A stretch of DNA of 64,000 nt, taken from NCBI GenBank assembly GCA_007125125.1, contig SLDT01000157.1:1-64000 (forward strand), written 5' to 3'. Position numbers and translations under genes: made by a program. Positions 60,634-64,000 of this stretch are shown here, one piece after another. This stretch comes from Gemmatimonadota bacterium (GTDB lineage Bacteria > Gemmatimonadota > Gemmatimonadetes > Longimicrobiales > Gaopeijiaceae). Position 1 is the first letter of the stretch. Each line of letters opens with the position of its first letter. The notes beneath the pieces were generated by a model. It worked only from the letters and a program-made list of their open reading frames with translations, searched no databases and was not told the origin of the DNA.

Positions 60634-61128
60634 TCATCCCTCCTCGATCCAGCCATGGGGGTGTTCGAAAAGCGCTCCACTCCCGCGTATCGTACCGTCT
60701 GCAGAGGTGCGAACCCATCGCACTGTGGCACCTCGGTCCGGATCTCGATCAATCTCGAAACTGAAGCCCGGAGCCTTCGCCCCTTCTTCGACGAAGCGGC
60801 GGAGTCCCGGAGGGAGGCCGACGCCGAGCCGCGAGGTTTCTTCTCCGGAGAGACGAAGCAGCTCTCGTTCAACGAGGCCGGCGGCGGCTTCGGTGGCGAC
60901 CAGGGCCTGATTCAGGGACGCGATCACGCGGGAGACACCCAGCTGGAGTTCACCGGTTCGACCTGGGTCGAGCTGGTCGAGCAGGGCGTGGGTCGCCGGA
61001 GCGTCGACCTCGGATCGGAGCTCCTCGAGCCGCAAGCGAACACGCTGGTGCAGGCGTTCGAGCTGGAGGCAACTGGACTTCGGGTCGTCGGATCCCCGGA
61101 TCCCGGATTCGGTCGCCCCACTCGTCAT
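60634..61128 (-). CDS. Protein of unknown function between acyl-CoA synthetase and sensor kinase
   Basis: The 164-residue product begins at the ATG at 61128, two bases after the stop of the acyl-CoA synthetase gene, and ends four bases before the kinase start. It has a long helical first half with a His (LQLERLHQRVRLRLEELRSEV, then LQLGVSRVIASLNQALVATEAAA) and a strand-rich end (FSFEIDRDPDRGATVRWVRT). No family is recognised. The layout loosely resembles a phosphotransfer protein; that is speculation. Confidence 0.7.
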   Translation of the reverse strand: MTSGATESGIRGSDDPKSSCLQLERLHQRVRLRLEELRSEVDAPATHALLDQLDPGRTGELQLGVSRVIASLNQALVATEAAAGLVERELLRLSGEETSRLGVGLPPGLRRFVEEGAKAPGFSFEIDRDPDRGATVRWVRTSADGTIRGSGALFEHPHGWIEEG

Positions 61129-61130
61129 CC

Positions 61131-63284
61131 TCAGGCTCTCGAATTCGGGGGGGAGGACGCTGAGCCCGGGATCTCCGGGGCAAGTCGAACTCGGACGTCG
61201 AGTGCAAAGGACTCTCCGTCTTCAGATGACGCAAGAAAGGGGTTCACATCGATCTCGGCGAAGCTGTCGTGGTCGAGAACGAGCTGAGAGAGACGCTGAA
61301 GCGCTTCCACCACAGGTTGGAACCGGATCGCGGGTTCGCCGCGCACGCCCGACAGGAGCGGGAAGCTCCGGATCGACGCCATCATCTCGCGCGCTTCGAG
61401 CTCCGTGACCGGGGGGACCCGGAAGGAGACGTCGCGGAAGGTCTCGACGTAGATTCCTCCGAGACCGAACATGAGGATCGGGCCGAAGGTCGGATCCGTG
61501 CTCATTCCGAGGATGAGTTCGCGAGCGCCTTGCCGCAAGGGCGAGACGAGGACCCCCCGTACGTCCGACCCCGGAACATTCGCTTCGATGGCGTCGAGCA
61601 TGGAGGCATACTCCCTTCGAAGGGACTCCTCGTCGGAGATGTTCAGGCGAACCCCTCCCACCTCCGTCTTGTGAACGACGTCTGGGGACACGACCTTGAG
61701 GACGACGGGAAATCCGAAGTTTCCAGCAGCCTCGAGGGCCTCCTCTTCGGATCGGACCAGGGCATGCGGAACCACAGGAATGCCGTAGGCGTCCAGCACC
61801 GCGTACCCTTCGGGCTCGAGAAGTCGGTCGCGACCCTCCGACCGGGCAGCCTGGACGATCCCGCGCACGCGTTCCCTGTCCACGACAAACTGGGTTGGAG
61901 CCTGCACCGGACGGCGCAACCATTGCCCATAGCGCCAGAGTGCTGCGAGCGACCGGGCCGCTGATTCGGGGAAGATGTATCCCGGCACGCCGGCAGCCTG
62001 AAGCTCCGCCCGACCCTGGGGCAATCCCTCCCGACCCATGAGGACCGCGAGCACCGGTCTCCGGGGATGGCGGCGAGCTGCATCGACGATCGCGGCCGCG
62101 ACGTCTTCCTGGCGGACTCCGAGAGGGGGAACGAAGGCGGCAATGGCCGCATCGACGTTCGGATCCTCGAGGACGACGTTCAACGCCGTCCGGTAACTCT
62201 CGGCATTGGCCGTTGCGATCATGTCGACGGGATTTCGCACGGAGGCCTCTTCTGGAAAAATGCTTTCGAGCCGCGCGAGCGTGTCCGACGCGAACTCCGC
62301 CACCTCGAGCCCTTCTGCCTCACAGGCGTCGGCAATGATGATCCCCGGGCCACCCGCGTTCGTAACGATCGCTACCCGATTTCCCTCGGGCAGGGGGAGG
62401 GTGCCGAAGGCCATGGCCAGATCGAAGAGCTCTTCGACCGTATTCGCGCGCAGGACGCCGCACTGCGCCAGTAACGCATCTACTGCAAAATCCTTGCCTG
62501 CCAGAGCTCCCGTGTGGGAGGAGGCGGCACGGGCACCCGCCGAGCTTCGCCCCGACTTCACCACCACGATCGGCTTCTTGCGGGCCACGCGTCGCGCGAT
62601 GCGGGTGAAGTGGCGCGGGTTCCCGAAGGTTTCGAGGTACATGAGGACGACCCGGGTTTCGGGGTCTGCCTCCCAGTACTCGAGAAGGTCGTTCCCGGAC
62701 ACATCGGGCTTGTTTCCCACCGAGACGAAGTTCCGGATTCCGATTCCGTACTCTGCCGCATAATCCAAGATGGTGACGCCCATTGCGCCAGACTGCGAGA
62801 GAAAGCTCACGGGGCCGGGGGGCGGCATTGTCGGTGCGAAGGTAGCATTCATGCGAATCGCGGGATCCGTGTTCAGAATGCCCATGCAGTTCGGGCCGAC
62901 GAGCCGCATCCCGTGGCGGTGGACCCGCTCCATCAGCTCCGCTTCGCGTCGCGCGCCGGCTTCGCCGATCTCCCGAAAGCCGGCCGAGATGACGACGAGC
63001 GCAGAAACCCCGCGCGTTGCGCAGTCATCCACCACCTCGAGCACCAACTCTTTCGGAACCACGATGATGGCAAGGTCGATCTCGCCGGGAACATCCCGCA
63101 CGGATCGCCAGGCAGGAACGGAGTGGACGGACTTCGCCTTGGGGTTGACCGGGAAGATGGACCCTTCGAATCCATGCCGCAGGAGGTTGTCAACGATCTG
63201 GTACCCGACGGTTCCGGGCTGACGGCTGGCTCCGATAACGGCGATCGAGCGAGGGGAAAAGAATGATTCGATCGAGGAAGACAT
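61131..63284 (-). CDS. ADP-forming acyl-CoA synthetase (acetyl-CoA synthetase-like, fused subunits)
   Basis: The 717-residue protein has the CoA-binding domain (SIAVIGASRQPGTVGYQI), the phosphorylated His in SSHTGALAG, the PNCMG and SQSGAMG motifs, and a C-terminal ATP-grasp domain (YGIPVVPHALV, VVLKVVSPDVVHKTEVGGV, FGPILMFGLGG). This is the fused alpha-beta form of NDP-forming acetate-CoA ligases, which make ATP from acyl-CoA or the reverse. The following 164-residue gene and sensor kinase form one operon with it. Confidence 0.93.
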   Translation of the reverse strand: MSSSIESFFSPRSIAVIGASRQPGTVGYQIVDNLLRHGFEGSIFPVNPKAKSVHSVPAWRSVRDVPGEIDLAIIVVPKELVLEVVDDCATRGVSALVVISAGFREIGEAGARREAELMERVHRHGMRLVGPNCMGILNTDPAIRMNATFAPTMPPPGPVSFLSQSGAMGVTILDYAAEYGIGIRNFVSVGNKPDVSGNDLLEYWEADPETRVVLMYLETFGNPRHFTRIARRVARKKPIVVVKSGRSSAGARAASSHTGALAGKDFAVDALLAQCGVLRANTVEELFDLAMAFGTLPLPEGNRVAIVTNAGGPGIIIADACEAEGLEVAEFASDTLARLESIFPEEASVRNPVDMIATANAESYRTALNVVLEDPNVDAAIAAFVPPLGVRQEDVAAAIVDAARRHPRRPVLAVLMGREGLPQGRAELQAAGVPGYIFPESAARSLAALWRYGQWLRRPVQAPTQFVVDRERVRGIVQAARSEGRDRLLEPEGYAVLDAYGIPVVPHALVRSEEEALEAAGNFGFPVVLKVVSPDVVHKTEVGGVRLNISDEESLRREYASMLDAIEANVPGSDVRGVLVSPLRQGARELILGMSTDPTFGPILMFGLGGIYVETFRDVSFRVPPVTELEAREMMASIRSFPLLSGVRGEPAIRFQPVVEALQRLSQLVLDHDSFAEIDVNPFLASSEDGESFALDVRVRLAPEIPGSASSPPNSRA

Positions 63285-63375
63285 GCGCTCTTCGTGGCAA
63301 GCGGCGGGGGAACTGCTACGCTGCGTGAAGAGTAACCCACGTCATCCTGCCGGTCCACTTCTCAAGCGAGCGCTC

Positions 63376-63825
63376 ATGGTGACCAGTTCCCTGATTCGGA
63401 GACTTCGCTTCGAGGCCAGGCATCACTATCGACGAAAGGACCGGGATGAAGCCTGGAACCAGGGGCATTACGGGGATCAGCTTTCGCCGCATTCGCACAC
63501 CTTCCGGGTCGAGGTCCGCGTCGAAGGAGAGATCGACCCCGAAACCGGCTTCCTTGCCGACCTCGAGCGACTTGACCAGGCCATGGAGACTGTCTTCGGC
63601 CCGCTGCGAGGAGCCGACCTGAACGTCGCCATTCCGGAGGTGGCAGAGGGCCGAATGCAGCCGTCGACCGAGGCACTCGCCCTCTGGGCCCTGAAGGGTA
63701 TCGACCACGAGCTCGGCACTGAAGGGCCCCGTGTGCGAGCGGTCTTCGTTTTCGAAGACGATGAACTCGGGGGCGGAGCCGAAAGAATTCACGGAGGCTC
63801 GGATGACGCACGATTGCACTCCTGA
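63376..63825 (+). CDS. 6-pyruvoyl-tetrahydropterin synthase/QueD-like protein
   Basis: The 149-residue product starts at the ATG at 63376. It has FEARHHYRR (first zinc His) and PHSHTFRVEV (second His pair), and a Glu/Asp-rich second half (EALALWALKGIDHEL, VFVFEDDE) as in QueD/PTPS. The catalytic Cys of typical QueD and PTPS enzymes is absent from the loop before HSH. It may act on a pterin-like substrate by a different mechanism. It is divergent from the acyl-CoA synthetase gene, 91 bases away. Confidence 0.75.
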   Translation: MVTSSLIRRLRFEARHHYRRKDRDEAWNQGHYGDQLSPHSHTFRVEVRVEGEIDPETGFLADLERLDQAMETVFGPLRGADLNVAIPEVAEGRMQPSTEALALWALKGIDHELGTEGPRVRAVFVFEDDELGGGAERIHGGSDDARLHS

Positions 63826-64000
63826 CCCGAAGGGCGCCGACGGCACGCCCGCGGAGGACGAGGGTTTGGCAGGCTCTGCCCCGACGCCAGTTCGAAGCGC
63901 GATGGGTCCGGAGCCGGTCCGGGCGCGGATCGAGCAGCCTTCCCGCTCGCCCGATCAGGGAGCCGAACCTCCGGCGCGAGAGCTTCGAGTGCAAGGGGCT
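63803..64000 (+). CDS. Partial reading frame at the window end, unknown
   Basis: An ATG at 63803 overlaps the QueD-like stop by 23 bases and follows GGAGGCTCGG. The frame is open to the end of the window (66 codons) and reads MTHDCTPDPKGADGTPAEDE at first, Pro/Ala/Glu-rich and disordered. The product cannot be named; if real, it starts with a disordered region. Confidence 0.4.
   Translation, partial: MTHDCTPDPKGADGTPAEDEGLAGSAPTPVRSAMGPEPVRARIEQPSRSPDQGAEPPARELRVQGA

Overview
This is a GC-rich bacterial chromosome segment with ordinary housekeeping genes and unusually rich intergenic spacers. Several secreted proteins have signal peptides ending in an Ala-x-Ala-Gln or Ala-Gln cleavage context (5753, 6321, 9710, 38767, 44408, 52034). 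There are many lipoprotein boxes and outer-membrane barrel candidates, and GTG starts and 4-base ATGA/GTGA gene overlaps are common. Together these suggest a Gram-negative lineage such as Gemmatimonadota. This is inference; there is no rRNA gene in the window to confirm it. I see no tRNA, rRNA, transposase, prophage or cas gene.

Layout: 1-8.7 kb holds the end of a class A penicillin-binding protein, a cyanophycinase-like peptidase, nfuA, glycyl-tRNA synthetase, a small barrel protein, a WD-like/CsgG-like secreted protein and a RidA lipoprotein. 8.7-24.8 kb alternates small envelope genes (barrel protein, two FKBP isomerases, amidohydrolase, polysaccharide deacetylase, acyltransferase, TspO-like protein, DinB protein) with large non-coding spacers. 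25.0-30.9 kb is a metal-efflux island: a P1B-4 ATPase with a 100-residue low-complexity insertion, a small membrane protein and an ABC ATPase in one coupled operon, convergent with a ZntA-like P1B-2 ATPase. 31.5-35.0 kb holds an NSS transporter, a 58-residue MetS-like partner too short for routine gene calling, a metallopeptidase and an unknown gene. 35.1-39.9 kb has Smr, OsmC, glpD, nth and a secreted protein. 41.0-47.5 kb has a membrane protein, an HD hydrolase coupled to a tryptophanase/tyrosine phenol-lyase family enzyme, an M6 metalloprotease and a lipoprotein. 47.6-57.4 kb is a probable operon carB, histone-deacetylase-like, CcmH-like, methyltransferase, M24 peptidase, priA. 57.4-64 kb has an SDR, an HNH endonuclease, an operon (ADP-forming acyl-CoA synthetase, unknown 164-aa protein, sensor kinase lacking its phospho-acceptor His) and a QueD-like gene.

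The most striking feature is non-coding. Eight copies of a roughly 180-bp element occur only in spacers (9191, 11837, 12797, 17351, 17.., 22011, 31224, 40166 and 40515 regions; see features). Each begins with an arm ending in CTCCCC and ends with an arm starting GGGGAG. The inner edges lie 150-152 bp apart in every case, and two internal GGGGAG...CTCCCC-type hairpins of 35-37 bp are separated by 24-28-bp linkers, giving an internal period near 62 bp. Arms differ between copies by paired substitutions, as expected of a base-paired RNA or hairpin DNA. In at least five loci a locus-specific short tandem repeat of 11-29 bp lies beside the element. I do not recognise this family. Other regulatory-looking elements are paired NtrC-like palindromes at 40860-40907, a pair of CTTGAC-N3-GTCAAG palindromes between osmC and glpD, and an AT-rich palindrome upstream of the RidA gene.
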